A stretch of DNA of 64,000 nt from Planctomycetota bacterium (lineage in GTDB: Bacteria; Planctomycetota; Planctomycetia; Pirellulales; Pirellulaceae). Location of the stretch: the NCBI GenBank assembly GCA_014381825.1, contig JACNKX010000081.1, positions 248,001 to 312,000 on the forward strand, in the 5' to 3' direction. Of the stretch, positions 50,799-60,529 are shown one piece after another. The number at the start of each line of letters is the position of its first letter. Position 1 is the stretch's first letter. The notes under the pieces were generated by a model. The model saw only the letters and a program-made list of their open reading frames with translations. It was not told the origin of the DNA and made no database searches. The translations under genes were made by a program, and so were the position numbers.

Positions 50799-52163
50799 AT
50801 GCCAACGCAACATTATTCCGGTCCTTTGCGACGACGCGAGTTCTTGCGTGCAGGCACACTCGCACTGGGTGGATTGACTCTACCGACGTTGCTGCAGAGT
50901 CGGGCTGATGCGGGCACGACGCGTGCGCAAACATCGGTGATCTTGTTCTGGATGTGGGGTGGGCCGAGTCAGCTTGAAACGTACGACATGAAGCCGGACG
51001 CGCCGACTGAGTACCGTGGACCGTTGCATCCGATTCATACGAACGTGCCTGGCATCGACATCTGTCAGTATATGCCGAGGCAAGCGAAGATCGCGGACAA
51101 GTTCTCGCTCATCCGTTCGTTGCACCACACAATGTCGGCGCATAACGATGGCAGCATCGAGATGTTGACCGGTAAAACACCCGCTCAACCAGATCCAACA
51201 TCGCAAGCACGCTCGCAGCATCCTGACTTTGGCATGATCGCAAGCCGCATGCGCGGAGCACGCAGCGATGGTCTGCCGCAATACGTTGGGGCGCAGAAGG
51301 CCCCGTTTATGACCACTGCTGGATACCTCAGCGCTGCGCATAAAGCCTTCGAGACCGGTGATCCGTCCAAGCCCGACTTTGCGCCGAAGAATCTGACGGT
51401 GGCGACAGGACTCGACAATGGCCGACTGGATGATCGCAGAAACCTGTTGTCACAATTCGACCGTCTCCGTCGCGGACTAGATCGCGATGCCGACGCCCTC
51501 GACGAATTCGACCGCCGGGCGTTTACAATTCTGACGAGTACGACCGTGGCGAACTCGTTCGACTTGAGTCAAGAGGATGACAAGCTGCGCGAAGCCTACG
51601 GACGGCACCGCTGGGGGCAAAGCTGTCTATTGGCCCGTCGACTTGCCGAAGCCGGCGTCGCGGTCATTAACATCGACGCGACCGCGCCGAACGATACAAC
51701 AAAACACTTCAGCTGGGACGACCATGCTGGCGCGTTCCATCTCGATTATGCCCAGCGCGAACGTCTGCCCCAGATGGACCAAGGTCTGAGCGCGTTGATC
51801 ACCGATCTATACGACCGGGGACTCGATAAAAACGTGCTCGTCATTGCGTGTGGCGAGTTTGGTCGCACGCCGCGCGTTACTTATGCTCCGAAGAACTTCT
51901 CCAACCAACCGGGTGTGGGGCGCGACCATTGGCCAAATGCGTTCAGTGCCTTGATCGCAGGTGGCGGATTGCGATCCGGACAAGTCGTGGGCGCGACGAA
52001 TTCAAAGTCCGAGTATCCGACACACGATCCTGTTACGCCACAAGACTTGTTGGCGACGGTGTATCGCCATCTGGGGATCAACTATCGGCATGAGTTAAAC
52101 AACTTCGCGGGTCGGCCCGTGCCGATTCTGCCGAATGGAAAACCGATTGCTACACTAATCTAA
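50799..52163 (+). CDS. DUF1501 protein, Tat-exported (copy 2)
   Basis: 454 residues from the ATG at 50799, chosen because it puts the Tat-type signal (RRREFLRAGTLALGGLTL) near the start. The frame runs open to 50727. DUF1501 marks: SVILFWMWGGPSQLETYD, LIRSLHHTMSAHNDG, VIACGEFGRTPRV, GRDHWPNAFSALIAGGG, and DLLATVYRHLGI. Closely similar in outline to copy 1. It is convergent with the PQQ-dehydrogenase/cytochrome gene, 26 bases apart. About 0.7 kb of sequence upstream (50609-50798 and beyond) carries no other gene. Confidence 0.88.
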   Translation: MPTQHYSGPLRRREFLRAGTLALGGLTLPTLLQSRADAGTTRAQTSVILFWMWGGPSQLETYDMKPDAPTEYRGPLHPIHTNVPGIDICQYMPRQAKIADKFSLIRSLHHTMSAHNDGSIEMLTGKTPAQPDPTSQARSQHPDFGMIASRMRGARSDGLPQYVGAQKAPFMTTAGYLSAAHKAFETGDPSKPDFAPKNLTVATGLDNGRLDDRRNLLSQFDRLRRGLDRDADALDEFDRRAFTILTSTTVANSFDLSQEDDKLREAYGRHRWGQSCLLARRLAEAGVAVINIDATAPNDTTKHFSWDDHAGAFHLDYAQRERLPQMDQGLSALITDLYDRGLDKNVLVIACGEFGRTPRVTYAPKNFSNQPGVGRDHWPNAFSALIAGGGLRSGQVVGATNSKSEYPTHDPVTPQDLLATVYRHLGINYRHELNNFAGRPVPILPNGKPIATLI

Positions 52164-52188
52164 GTCCGACCGCGCTACGTTGTTGTCG

Positions 52189-55068
52189 CTACTCGACCGC
52201 ATCCAAAGCGCGAATGTACTCCAGCAGGTCTGCTGCTTCTTGAGCCGTCAAGTCGCTGAGGATTCGATCGGGCATTAGCGATTGAGAACTTCTCTGCATG
52301 CTATCGATCTCGTCGGTCGGAATTCGAATGAGCTTTCGTTCAGCCGTCTTGATGATGACCGCCTTGTCAGTCTTTTCGGCGAGCAAGCCAATGACGACCT
52401 TTCCGTCGGTCGTGACAACGGCATAGGCCACAAAGGGTTCGTCGATCTTGAGCGAAGGCTTTAAGACGTGTTGCAACATCTCGGCGCGTTGCTTGTACTT
52501 TTTGTTTATTTCGACCAGCGTGTTGCCGATCGACTTGCTCTCGTCGCGAGCGTCGTGACACGCTTTGCAGCGGGCTCCATCGCTAAAGAATATCAACTTG
52601 CCGCGTGCCGCATCGCCACGGCGACTCAGAATCACCTCAGGATCGATGTTCGGCCCCAGGCGTGCCCGGCGTTGTGACTCGGGCAGGAAAGTCTCGAACA
52701 GGCCTCGCACATGTGTGTTCGGAACTTCGTTGCCAATTGCGATCGCAGTGATTGAATCTTGTTCCGGCAGCTGACCATCATGCAGTCGAGTGAGCAGCGC
52801 CAGCGAACCTTCCGTGGATTGAACGAGCGTGCGAATTGCCGCGTCACGCTGCTCGCGATCGTCCGTTCGGTCACGCGCAAGCAGTTCGAGCGCCTTCGCT
52901 TCTGCCGAATCCTCTACGACCGGTCGTGAAGATCTTTCGGTCGATTCGTCCGAGAGCGAGCGAATCCATTCGGAAACTAACGCGACGCCGGCGCTGTCAA
53001 CGACTTGTGAACCGATATACGGCATGCGTGCGTAACCGAGCTTTGACATGCGATACATCACGACCGATCGATAAGGATCTCCCGGGACAATGAGCTTTGC
53101 ATTCTGCATGCCGAACGTGCCGATGCCGGTCCCCTTGTTCGTGTTCAGCTTCTCGAAGGGCAAATCTTTTTTGAGGTAAAAGGAAACAATTGCATTGCCG
53201 CCAGGATGATGGCACATGCCGCAATTGGCGTGCAGGTACGAACGCGCTCGATCGTCGAGGTTCTGCGATTCGTCATGGGGATCTACTAAACGCGACGACG
53301 CGGGAACCATGGGCGAACCGCCGATCACATTGTGAGCTGCGAGCGACGAAAGTTGATCTTCCAGTTGGTTTGGGACGAAGCCGAGGACGGATCGAGAACC
53401 AGGATTATGGCAGAGCTTGCATTCGTTCGTCGCGCTAACGTGCCACGTGCGTTCCTGCTTCAATCCACTTCCATCTGCGACTTGAATCGGGCGATCGGCC
53501 CCAATTGAATCGACAAGTGTCGCGTCCGTACCATCTTCGTTCCACAAATAACTGTAAGGCCGCCAGGTGCCGTCTTCGTAGTGAAGGATCTGGGTTTCCA
53601 ATCGAATCGAGTTCAGATCCCCGGCTGCCTGTAGATTTAGCTGCTTCACAAGCACTGTGCCTTCAGGGTAGACATCTGGTTCATTGGAGGACGCAATCGT
53701 CGCCGCGCCATCGTCGGGAATCGCGATCCAGCGCTGGCCTTCCGCACCGTCCATCCAGCGAGGGACACGGACATCGTATGACACAACTCCCGCCGCGGGC
53801 TGTAAGCTCTCTAGCGACTCGAATAGCCCGGTTTCGCTCAGCCGTCGTGGGAACTCAGCGGACGTATCGGCCAGTCGCGATGGCGCGACTTCGTAGATCT
53901 GTCCTGTGTAATCGTAGTCGAGGACGTACAACTCGCCTTGGCTACCTTCGGTGAAGCTTGCGATTCTTTGATCGGTATCGACCAGTGTTTGATGTGTGTA
54001 ACTGTCATCTCCGTCCGACCGAATCGCCCAGATCGTTCCAGTGATGTAATCGCCGTAAATGAACGAGCCAACCAAGTCCGGTAGTTTGCGACCACGATAA
54101 ACGGGTCCGCCGATGACCGAGTTGGCTTCGATGTGCGAGTGGTCTTTGATGGGTGGAATGATTGGAGTCGGGCCGACTTCGACTTCGCTGCGCAAGACCG
54201 CACGTGCTTCCATCACCGGCCACCCACAATTGCCTCCCCGAACGATCTGATGCACCATCTCCCACGATTCCCAGCCGTTGTCGGCCGCGAACACGTCACC
54301 GGTCACGTAGTCGACTCCAATCTTCCACGGGTTGCGCAGCCCATACGCCCAGATTTCCGGTCGGGCTGCGGCCAGATCGACGAAGGGATTGTCTGAGGGA
54401 ACGACGTATGCACGATCACCTTCGATCTGGTCAACATCGATGCGCAACACGGCACCGAGCAAGTCTGAGACATCCTGGCCAGTGGTTAATCCATCCGGAG
54501 GATTTGGCCCAGCACCATCGCCCGTCGAGATATACAAGAACCCATCCTTGCCGAACTCCAGGCAACCGCCATTATGCCCGCCGTTCGGCCAGGTGATGAT
54601 GACTTGCTCGCTGCTCGGCACGATCTTTGGCGGCGAAATATCAGTCATCGTGAAACGCGAGACTCGCGTGTGGCCGCCATCGCCGGGATGCACATAGCAA
54701 GCAAAGACTTGTCGGTTCTCTACAAACTTCGGATGAAAGTCTGCATCGAACAGCGACACGCTACTTCCCGCCACGTTTGCGAGATCGACAACGAGGTCCG
54801 CGTCTTGAGTATCAGGATCCTTGACCACGCTGAAAATTTTCCCACCGATTTCTGTAACGAGCAGACGATTCGCATCAGGAATCTCTTCGATACAGGATGG
54901 ATGCTTGAAGCTGACGTTCGGAAACGCGGGAATGATCCGATAAGGAGCTGGCGGGTAGGGCGCTCCGTTGATCTGTGACGTCGTCCAGGGTCTCCGCGGC
55001 TCCTCGCCATTCAATGAAAGGCAGTGGCAGAACAGCATCCCTGCAACAATCAACGTGGACCGTGTCAT
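52189..55068 (-). CDS. PQQ-dependent sugar dehydrogenase fused to a multihaem cytochrome c
   Basis: 959 residues with a signal peptide (MTRSTLIVAGMLFCHCLSLNG). The first domain (about 40-400) is a GDH/sorbosone dehydrogenase-type six-bladed propeller: NRLLVTEIGGKIFSV, GHNGGCLEFGKDGFLYISTGD (given in parts: LYISTGDG), WAYGLRNPWKIGVD, and FAADNGWESWEMV. The second part has three CxxCH sites: CKLCH near residue 548, CGMCH near 614 and CKACH near 833. Between them lies a linker rich in charged residues. It should oxidise a sugar outside and hand electrons to the haems and on to the respiratory chain. Divergent from DUF1501 copy 3. Confidence 0.88.
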   Translation of the reverse strand: MTRSTLIVAGMLFCHCLSLNGEEPRRPWTTSQINGAPYPPAPYRIIPAFPNVSFKHPSCIEEIPDANRLLVTEIGGKIFSVVKDPDTQDADLVVDLANVAGSSVSLFDADFHPKFVENRQVFACYVHPGDGGHTRVSRFTMTDISPPKIVPSSEQVIITWPNGGHNGGCLEFGKDGFLYISTGDGAGPNPPDGLTTGQDVSDLLGAVLRIDVDQIEGDRAYVVPSDNPFVDLAAARPEIWAYGLRNPWKIGVDYVTGDVFAADNGWESWEMVHQIVRGGNCGWPVMEARAVLRSEVEVGPTPIIPPIKDHSHIEANSVIGGPVYRGRKLPDLVGSFIYGDYITGTIWAIRSDGDDSYTHQTLVDTDQRIASFTEGSQGELYVLDYDYTGQIYEVAPSRLADTSAEFPRRLSETGLFESLESLQPAAGVVSYDVRVPRWMDGAEGQRWIAIPDDGAATIASSNEPDVYPEGTVLVKQLNLQAAGDLNSIRLETQILHYEDGTWRPYSYLWNEDGTDATLVDSIGADRPIQVADGSGLKQERTWHVSATNECKLCHNPGSRSVLGFVPNQLEDQLSSLAAHNVIGGSPMVPASSRLVDPHDESQNLDDRARSYLHANCGMCHHPGGNAIVSFYLKKDLPFEKLNTNKGTGIGTFGMQNAKLIVPGDPYRSVVMYRMSKLGYARMPYIGSQVVDSAGVALVSEWIRSLSDESTERSSRPVVEDSAEAKALELLARDRTDDREQRDAAIRTLVQSTEGSLALLTRLHDGQLPEQDSITAIAIGNEVPNTHVRGLFETFLPESQRRARLGPNIDPEVILSRRGDAARGKLIFFSDGARCKACHDARDESKSIGNTLVEINKKYKQRAEMLQHVLKPSLKIDEPFVAYAVVTTDGKVVIGLLAEKTDKAVIIKTAERKLIRIPTDEIDSMQRSSQSLMPDRILSDLTAQEAADLLEYIRALDAVE

Positions 55069-55343
55069 ACTCGACTCCTCAGACTCATCGCTGGAATTCG
55101 CCGCCGATGGATTCGCTCAACTTACGCTGCCGCACCGATGCTGCGTCTCGAATACCCACCGTACGTCGTCGGAGATTCTAGACGGTTCGGACCGGCGTCG
55201 CCAGTTTTCGCCTTCAATGACCTCGAGAACCCGGAATCGCAAGATATTCGACAACATGCGAGTTGACGATTATTGTCGATTTGTCGATAGTCCTTATACA
55301 TAGACGTGCCAGCATCCACATCTGTTGCACCGCCCTCAATGCC

Positions 55344-56732
55344 ATGAACCGTCAAACCAACTTAGTTCGCAATGTCTTAGGACGGCTCTCGCGCCGCCGC
55401 ATGTTGGCGACTTCAGCGACACTCGGCGGTTTGACGTTACCTTCATTCTTACAATTGCAGGACTCAACAAAGCGGGCAGAGGCGGCGAGCCAAGGCCGCG
55501 CGAAATCCTGCATCATCATTTATGCGTGGGGAGGAATGAGTCATCACGAAACGTGGGACCCAAAGCCCGATGCGCCCGCCGAATTTCGCGGCGAGTTCAA
55601 TCCTATTAGCACTGCGACGCCTGGGATTCAGATCGGCGAGCACATGCCGCATCTGGCGCGGCACACGAACAAGTTAGCGATCATCCGCTCGATCCATCAC
55701 GACGATTCGGCACATGGTCGAGGCATGTATTGGAACTTGACAGGTCACAAGCCTCCGCGAGTAGGCAACATCCCCCCAATGCGAAATGATTGGCCGTCGT
55801 TGCCTGCGGTCGTCTCCAAATTTAGCACGCCTGTAAGCGGTGTTCCGTCCGCTGTTCGCTTGCCGTATCCGATGGTAGATAACAACACGCTGCAAGCTGG
55901 CGAGTACGGGGGCTGGCTTGGTGCTAAGTACGACCCCATCGTGATTCGTACGCCAAGCGGGGAACCGTTTGGTGGCGTATCGAGGTCACTCGGGTCACAG
56001 GTTCTGAATCTGGGCGAGGTCGACTTCGAGCGAGTCGCGTCTCGCAACCGCTTGCGGTCTTCTCTGGAGCGACCGCTCAGTACGCAGGGTGACTTTGAGA
56101 GCTTCCAGCATTTTCGCACTCTGGCCAAGGATATTCTGCTGAGTTCAGCGGTTAAGGACGCGTACGATTTAGAAAAAGAAGATCCTAATGTCCGCGCATC
56201 GTACGGTAACCACATTGGCGGTCAGAGCATTCTGCTGGCGCGCCGGCTGACCGAAGCAGGCGTGCCGATCGTTCAAGTCTGCTGTGCGGCTGGCGATCTG
56301 AATGGTGCAAGTGGAGACATGTGGGACACACACGGTGACAACTTCAATCGGCTCAAGAAACGTTTGCTGCCAGTGTTTGATCTTGGCACGGCGGCATTGT
56401 TGCAAGATCTAAGCGACCGAGGAAGTTTGGACGAGACGTTGGTTTTAGTGTTGACCGACTTTGGTAGGACGCCACGCATCAATGCTGGTGCGGGCCGCGA
56501 CCACTATCCGAATGTCTACTCCATCTCAATGGCGGGCGGTGGTATTCAAGGTGGGCAAGTTTATGGGAGCAGCGACAGCAAGGGGGCCTTTCCCGCCACG
56601 AACGCTTGTGGCCCGCCTGATGTCCATGCCACCATCTTTCGTTGCCTCGGAATTTCGCCGCGTGCCGAGATCCGCGACATGCTTGGCCGCCAGTTCCCTG
56701 TTAGCGATGGCAGCGTGTTGCCGCTGATATAG
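55344..56732 (+). CDS. DUF1501 protein, Tat-exported (copy 3)
   Basis: 462 residues from the ATG at 55344 (frame open to 55263). The signal is of Tat type, LSRRRMLATSATLGGLTLPS. DUF1501 marks: SCIIIYAWGGMSHHETWDP, IIRSIHHDDSAHGRGM, VLVLTDFGRTPRINAGAGRDHYPN and GGQVYGSSDSKGAFP. It reads LTDFGRTPR where other copies read CGEFGRTPR, so the second acidic ligand is Asp. It starts 276 bases from the start of the divergent PQQ-dehydrogenase/cytochrome gene. Next comes the UPF0178 protein gene, 24 bases later. Confidence 0.87.
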   Translation: MNRQTNLVRNVLGRLSRRRMLATSATLGGLTLPSFLQLQDSTKRAEAASQGRAKSCIIIYAWGGMSHHETWDPKPDAPAEFRGEFNPISTATPGIQIGEHMPHLARHTNKLAIIRSIHHDDSAHGRGMYWNLTGHKPPRVGNIPPMRNDWPSLPAVVSKFSTPVSGVPSAVRLPYPMVDNNTLQAGEYGGWLGAKYDPIVIRTPSGEPFGGVSRSLGSQVLNLGEVDFERVASRNRLRSSLERPLSTQGDFESFQHFRTLAKDILLSSAVKDAYDLEKEDPNVRASYGNHIGGQSILLARRLTEAGVPIVQVCCAAGDLNGASGDMWDTHGDNFNRLKKRLLPVFDLGTAALLQDLSDRGSLDETLVLVLTDFGRTPRINAGAGRDHYPNVYSISMAGGGIQGGQVYGSSDSKGAFPATNACGPPDVHATIFRCLGISPRAEIRDMLGRQFPVSDGSVLPLI

Positions 56733-56756
56733 AGAGTCGCAGAAGGGGAAGTCGCG

Positions 56757-57218
56757 ATGCAAGTTTGGGTCGACGCGGATGCGTGTCCGGGCGAGATCAA
56801 GAAATTGCTATTTCGCGCTTCAAAGCGAACGAACGTCAAAGTGACGCTCGTCGCCAATCAACCGATGCAAACGCCTAAGTCGGAGTATATCGACAGCATC
56901 GTCGTCGAAGCCGGAATGAATATCGCCGACCGAAGAATCGTAGAACTGCTTGAGCCAGGGGATCTAGTCATCACTGCCGACATTCCTCTCGCGGCGGATA
57001 TTGTTGCGAAAGGTGGTCAAGCTCTGAATCCGCGCGGTGAACTCTACACCGATATCAACGTCGGCGAACGACTCGCGGTCCGCAACATGCTCGACGAAAT
57101 GCGTGGCGGTGGACAGATTACCGGCGGGCCAGCGAACTTCAATGCCAAGGATAAACAGGCCTTCGCCAATCAGCTTGATCGATGGCTAACGAAAGCCAAA
57201 ACCTCGAATTCGCGTTAA
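56757..57218 (+). CDS. UPF0178 (YaiI/YqxD) family protein
   Basis: 153 residues, the normal size. Recognised by the N-terminal WVDADACPGEIK, VTLVANQPM, VEAGMNIADRRIVELLEPGDLVITADIPLAA (cited by parts) and LNPRGELYT. DUF188 is a PIN-like fold and may be a nuclease; the function is not established. GAAGGGG lies about 8 bases before the ATG. It has its own tight spacing to DUF1501 copy 3. The gap to the next gene (57219-57464) has no gene; a TAAACT at 57338 resembles a -10 box. Confidence 0.9.
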   Translation: MQVWVDADACPGEIKKLLFRASKRTNVKVTLVANQPMQTPKSEYIDSIVVEAGMNIADRRIVELLEPGDLVITADIPLAADIVAKGGQALNPRGELYTDINVGERLAVRNMLDEMRGGGQITGGPANFNAKDKQAFANQLDRWLTKAKTSNSR

Positions 57219-57464
57219 GCCGAATCGCATCCCGAAACGCTCACCGCCGAGTCATGAGGCATGTTCGAACCACTCATTATAAGACCTCGCATATAGCTCC
57301 TCTGGGTCAAAACGATTTCTGCGGCCGAGATTTGTGGTAAACTAGGCAGTCGTCAGCCGGGATCTATTTCCCAACGTCACGCCTCAAATTCCCACCCTTT
57401 TGCCCACCCCAATCCTTGCGATTGCTTATTCAGCCAGAGCTGCTGGCAAGGTAGGACTTCGCCG

Positions 57465-60400
57465 ATGAGTCTTCAGTACATGCCGATTAGAAGATCGAGT
57501 CTGTTGCTTACGTGTCTCGTCGCCACAACGTTGCCCCTCGCCGCGACGCTCGGTGCGGCGGAGCCAGATCGCAAAGGCCTAGATTTCTTTGAGGCAAAGA
57601 TCCGACCGATGCTCGTGAAGCATTGCTACGAATGTCACTCTGCTGGTGCTGCCGCGAAGAAGAAGCTCAAAGGGGCGCTGCTGCTCGATTCTCGCGATGG
57701 AAGTCGCAACGGAGGCGAAAGCGGCGAGGCTGTCGTCCCGGGAAAACCGGAAGAAAGCTTGCTGATCAGTGCCCTCAAGCACGAATCATTTAAGATGCCG
57801 CCTAAAGGCAAGCTGCCCGACGAGATCATTGCCCACTTCGCCAAGTGGATTGAAATGGGAGCGCCTGATCCGCGTGACGGCGTTTCAGTCGTCGCATCGC
57901 CGGGGATCGATGTCGAGCTTGGCCGGAAACACTGGGCATTTCAGCCGCTTGCTCAGCCCTCGCCACCTGAAGTCGCGGATCAGGCCTGGATCAAAACACC
58001 CATCGATCAATTTGTCCGTTCACGACAAGAGGCCGTTGCCGTGTCGCCGAACGCGAGGGCCGATGCACGAAAGTTAATCCGTCGAGCCTACTTCGACCTC
58101 ATCGGCCTGCCGCCTGAGCCCGAAGATGTCGACAAGTTCTTAAGTGATTCCAAAGAGGATCTTGCCGGAGCGTACACACGCTTGATTGATGTATTGCTCG
58201 CCAGCGAACACTACGGAGAACGATGGGCCCGCCACTGGCTAGATATCGCACGCTTTGCTGAGAGCAATGGGTACGCTTTCGATGGCGACCGCCCCAACGC
58301 TTGGCACTATCGGGACTTTGTCATCCGTGCGTTGAATTCAGACATGCCCTACGACCAATTTGTGCGTTTGCAAATTGCTGGTGATCTTCTGACGAACACC
58401 AACGTGCAAACCGTCAGCGAAGCGCAAGATGCGGTGCACAACATCGCCGCGACCGGGTTACTTGTGGCAGGGCCGTACACGACGCAGCAAACGCAGAAGG
58501 AACGCGAACGAAGTCGGTACGAGCAGCTCGATGACATCGTCAGCACGCTCGGAACTTCGTTGCTTGGCTTGACCGTCGGTTGCAGTCGTTGTCACAGTCA
58601 CAAGTTCGATCCGTTGCCTCAGGTCGACTATTATCGCCTGGCTTCGTGTTTTGCCGATGTCGGGTTCTCTGATACTGGAATCAACATGCAGCCCGAGGCG
58701 TTTCGCGCCGCGAAGGCCGAATTTGATACAGCACACACATCTTTGGTTGCCGCTCGCTCGACGTGCGAGAAGGAACAGTTGCCTGCTCGATTCGAGGACT
58801 GGATCGCAACCGAGAGTTCTACGCCGGCACCGACGTCTGCACCCCCAACGCTTGCAGCGTGGCATCACGTTGGTCCGTTTGCGGCTGCGGACTTCAACAA
58901 GGCGTTCGACGAAGTGTTTCCGCCCGAGCTCGACTCGGAGCTTACCAAGTCTTTCGAGGACGGGAAGCTTAAGTGGATTCAGCAACCCGAGTGGAAGGAT
59001 GGCGAGGCGCACAACGACAAGCTGAAAGGCACGAACTGTGCAAACTATCTGTTTCGCGAAATCGAGTCCGTAAATTCACAAGTGATGTCTCTTTCGCTCG
59101 GCAGCGACGATGGCATCAAATTATGGGTTAATGGACGCGAGGTGTTGTCGAAGAAAGTCGGTCGTAACGTTGCCGCGGCTGGCCAAGAAACTGTCACGAT
59201 TCAGCTTGCCAAAGGGCGCAACGAGCTGATGATGAAAATTGCGAATGGCGGAGGGGCGACGGGCTTTTACTTCGCGGCGAGCGTCACGCAGGCGCCGGCA
59301 GACATAACAACGATCCGCGCGATGCCGGTTGACAAGCAGAACGACGATCAGAAGAAGAAACTTGTCGAGTGGCACAAAGGGTTCGACCTCGAATGGTTGC
59401 GGCTGAATCAAATTGTGGCGAGACATCAGACGCAAGCTCCGAAGCCGGAATTGACGAATGTATTTTCAGCTCGCGTCCGTGGTACGACGTATCAGTTCGG
59501 CGAGGACACGTACAAGGTCTATCACCTTCGTCGTGGCAATGCCGACAATAAGGAAGACGAAGCCGCACCTGGCTTTCTGCAAGTGTTAATGCGAACCGAC
59601 CAACAAGAGAAGCAGTGGCTCGCCGATCCCGCGGCGGCAGACAAATCGCGGCCAGGGCGTCTCGGTCTTGCGGATTGGTTGACGGATGTCGATCACGGCG
59701 GAGGACATTTGCTGGCGCGAGTCATCGTTAATCGACTTTGGCATCATCACTTTGGACGTGGCATCGTCGCGACGCCCAGCGACTTTGGCACTCGCGGCGA
59801 GAAGCCTTCGCATCCCGAATTGCTCGATTGGCTGGCGAGCGAGTTAGTTCGCGGCGGCTGGAATCTGAAGCCGATCCACAAGCTGATTATGACGAGCGCG
59901 GTTTACATGCAAGCGGGAGAAGTCACGGTAAGCGGCGGGGAGCACGACCCTGAAAACTTGTTGCTGTGGAGACGTGGCTCGCGTCGTTTAGAAGCGGAGA
60001 CCATTCGCGACTCGCTGTTCGCCGTCAGTGGCACCTTAGATCGGGCGATGTTTGGCAAGGGAACGCTGGATCAGAACAGCACGCGTCGGAGCGTCTACTT
60101 CACGGTCAAACGTGGCCAACTGATCCCAATACTGCAATTGTTCGACGCGCCCGATACCATGCAAGGGATTGCGACGCGTGAGGAAAGCACGGTCGCGCCC
60201 CAAGCACTCGCGATACTCAACTCTCCTGTAATTCGTAACCTAGCAACAAAGTTTGCGGCACGAGTTCGACCGAGTGCTGACACATCGATCGAGCAGGCAA
60301 TCGACCAAGCTTATCAGATGGCTCTCTCACGTTCTTCCACGGACAAAGAGCGAGCGGCCATGACCGAGTTCATTCAGCGGCAGAAAGACTCGCGCGGAAG

Positions 60401-60482
60401 CGAAGCGAATGCGGAATCGCTCGCGATTCGCGACTTTTGCCACTTGATTCTCTGCATGAACGAATTTGTTTACATTGACTGA
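57465..60482 (+). CDS. PSD1-type cytochrome: c-haem plus DUF1549 and DUF1553, with an inserted domain
   Basis: 1005 residues. Signal peptide (about 9-31, SLLLTCLVATTLPLAATLGA). A cytochrome-like domain follows, with CYECH at 54-58, and FKMPPKGKLP as the later Met-ligand region. DUF1549 spans about 175-400 (RRAYFDLIGLPPEPED, HYGERWARHWLDIARFAES). DUF1553 lies at about 720-990 (HLLARVIVNRLWHHHFGRGIV, HPELLDWLASEL, LNSPVIRNLA). Between them (about 460-620) lies an extra beta-rich segment (GSDDGIKLWVNGREVL, GRNELMMKIANGGGATGFYF) like a PA14 or carbohydrate-binding module. The next gene, DUF1501, is the usual partner, two bases after its stop. Confidence 0.9.
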   Translation: MSLQYMPIRRSSLLLTCLVATTLPLAATLGAAEPDRKGLDFFEAKIRPMLVKHCYECHSAGAAAKKKLKGALLLDSRDGSRNGGESGEAVVPGKPEESLLISALKHESFKMPPKGKLPDEIIAHFAKWIEMGAPDPRDGVSVVASPGIDVELGRKHWAFQPLAQPSPPEVADQAWIKTPIDQFVRSRQEAVAVSPNARADARKLIRRAYFDLIGLPPEPEDVDKFLSDSKEDLAGAYTRLIDVLLASEHYGERWARHWLDIARFAESNGYAFDGDRPNAWHYRDFVIRALNSDMPYDQFVRLQIAGDLLTNTNVQTVSEAQDAVHNIAATGLLVAGPYTTQQTQKERERSRYEQLDDIVSTLGTSLLGLTVGCSRCHSHKFDPLPQVDYYRLASCFADVGFSDTGINMQPEAFRAAKAEFDTAHTSLVAARSTCEKEQLPARFEDWIATESSTPAPTSAPPTLAAWHHVGPFAAADFNKAFDEVFPPELDSELTKSFEDGKLKWIQQPEWKDGEAHNDKLKGTNCANYLFREIESVNSQVMSLSLGSDDGIKLWVNGREVLSKKVGRNVAAAGQETVTIQLAKGRNELMMKIANGGGATGFYFAASVTQAPADITTIRAMPVDKQNDDQKKKLVEWHKGFDLEWLRLNQIVARHQTQAPKPELTNVFSARVRGTTYQFGEDTYKVYHLRRGNADNKEDEAAPGFLQVLMRTDQQEKQWLADPAAADKSRPGRLGLADWLTDVDHGGGHLLARVIVNRLWHHHFGRGIVATPSDFGTRGEKPSHPELLDWLASELVRGGWNLKPIHKLIMTSAVYMQAGEVTVSGGEHDPENLLLWRRGSRRLEAETIRDSLFAVSGTLDRAMFGKGTLDQNSTRRSVYFTVKRGQLIPILQLFDAPDTMQGIATREESTVAPQALAILNSPVIRNLATKFAARVRPSADTSIEQAIDQAYQMALSRSSTDKERAAMTEFIQRQKDSRGSEANAESLAIRDFCHLILCMNEFVYID

Positions 60483-60529
60483 ATGTGGGGCATCCCTGCG
60501 ATGCGCCGAAAACGAACTGGATACCTCCT

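Noticed and set aside
57338-57343. TAAACT before the PSD1 gene as a -10 promoter box.
   Set aside because: No -35 element at the right distance was recognised, so it is only mentioned in the neighbouring gene's note.
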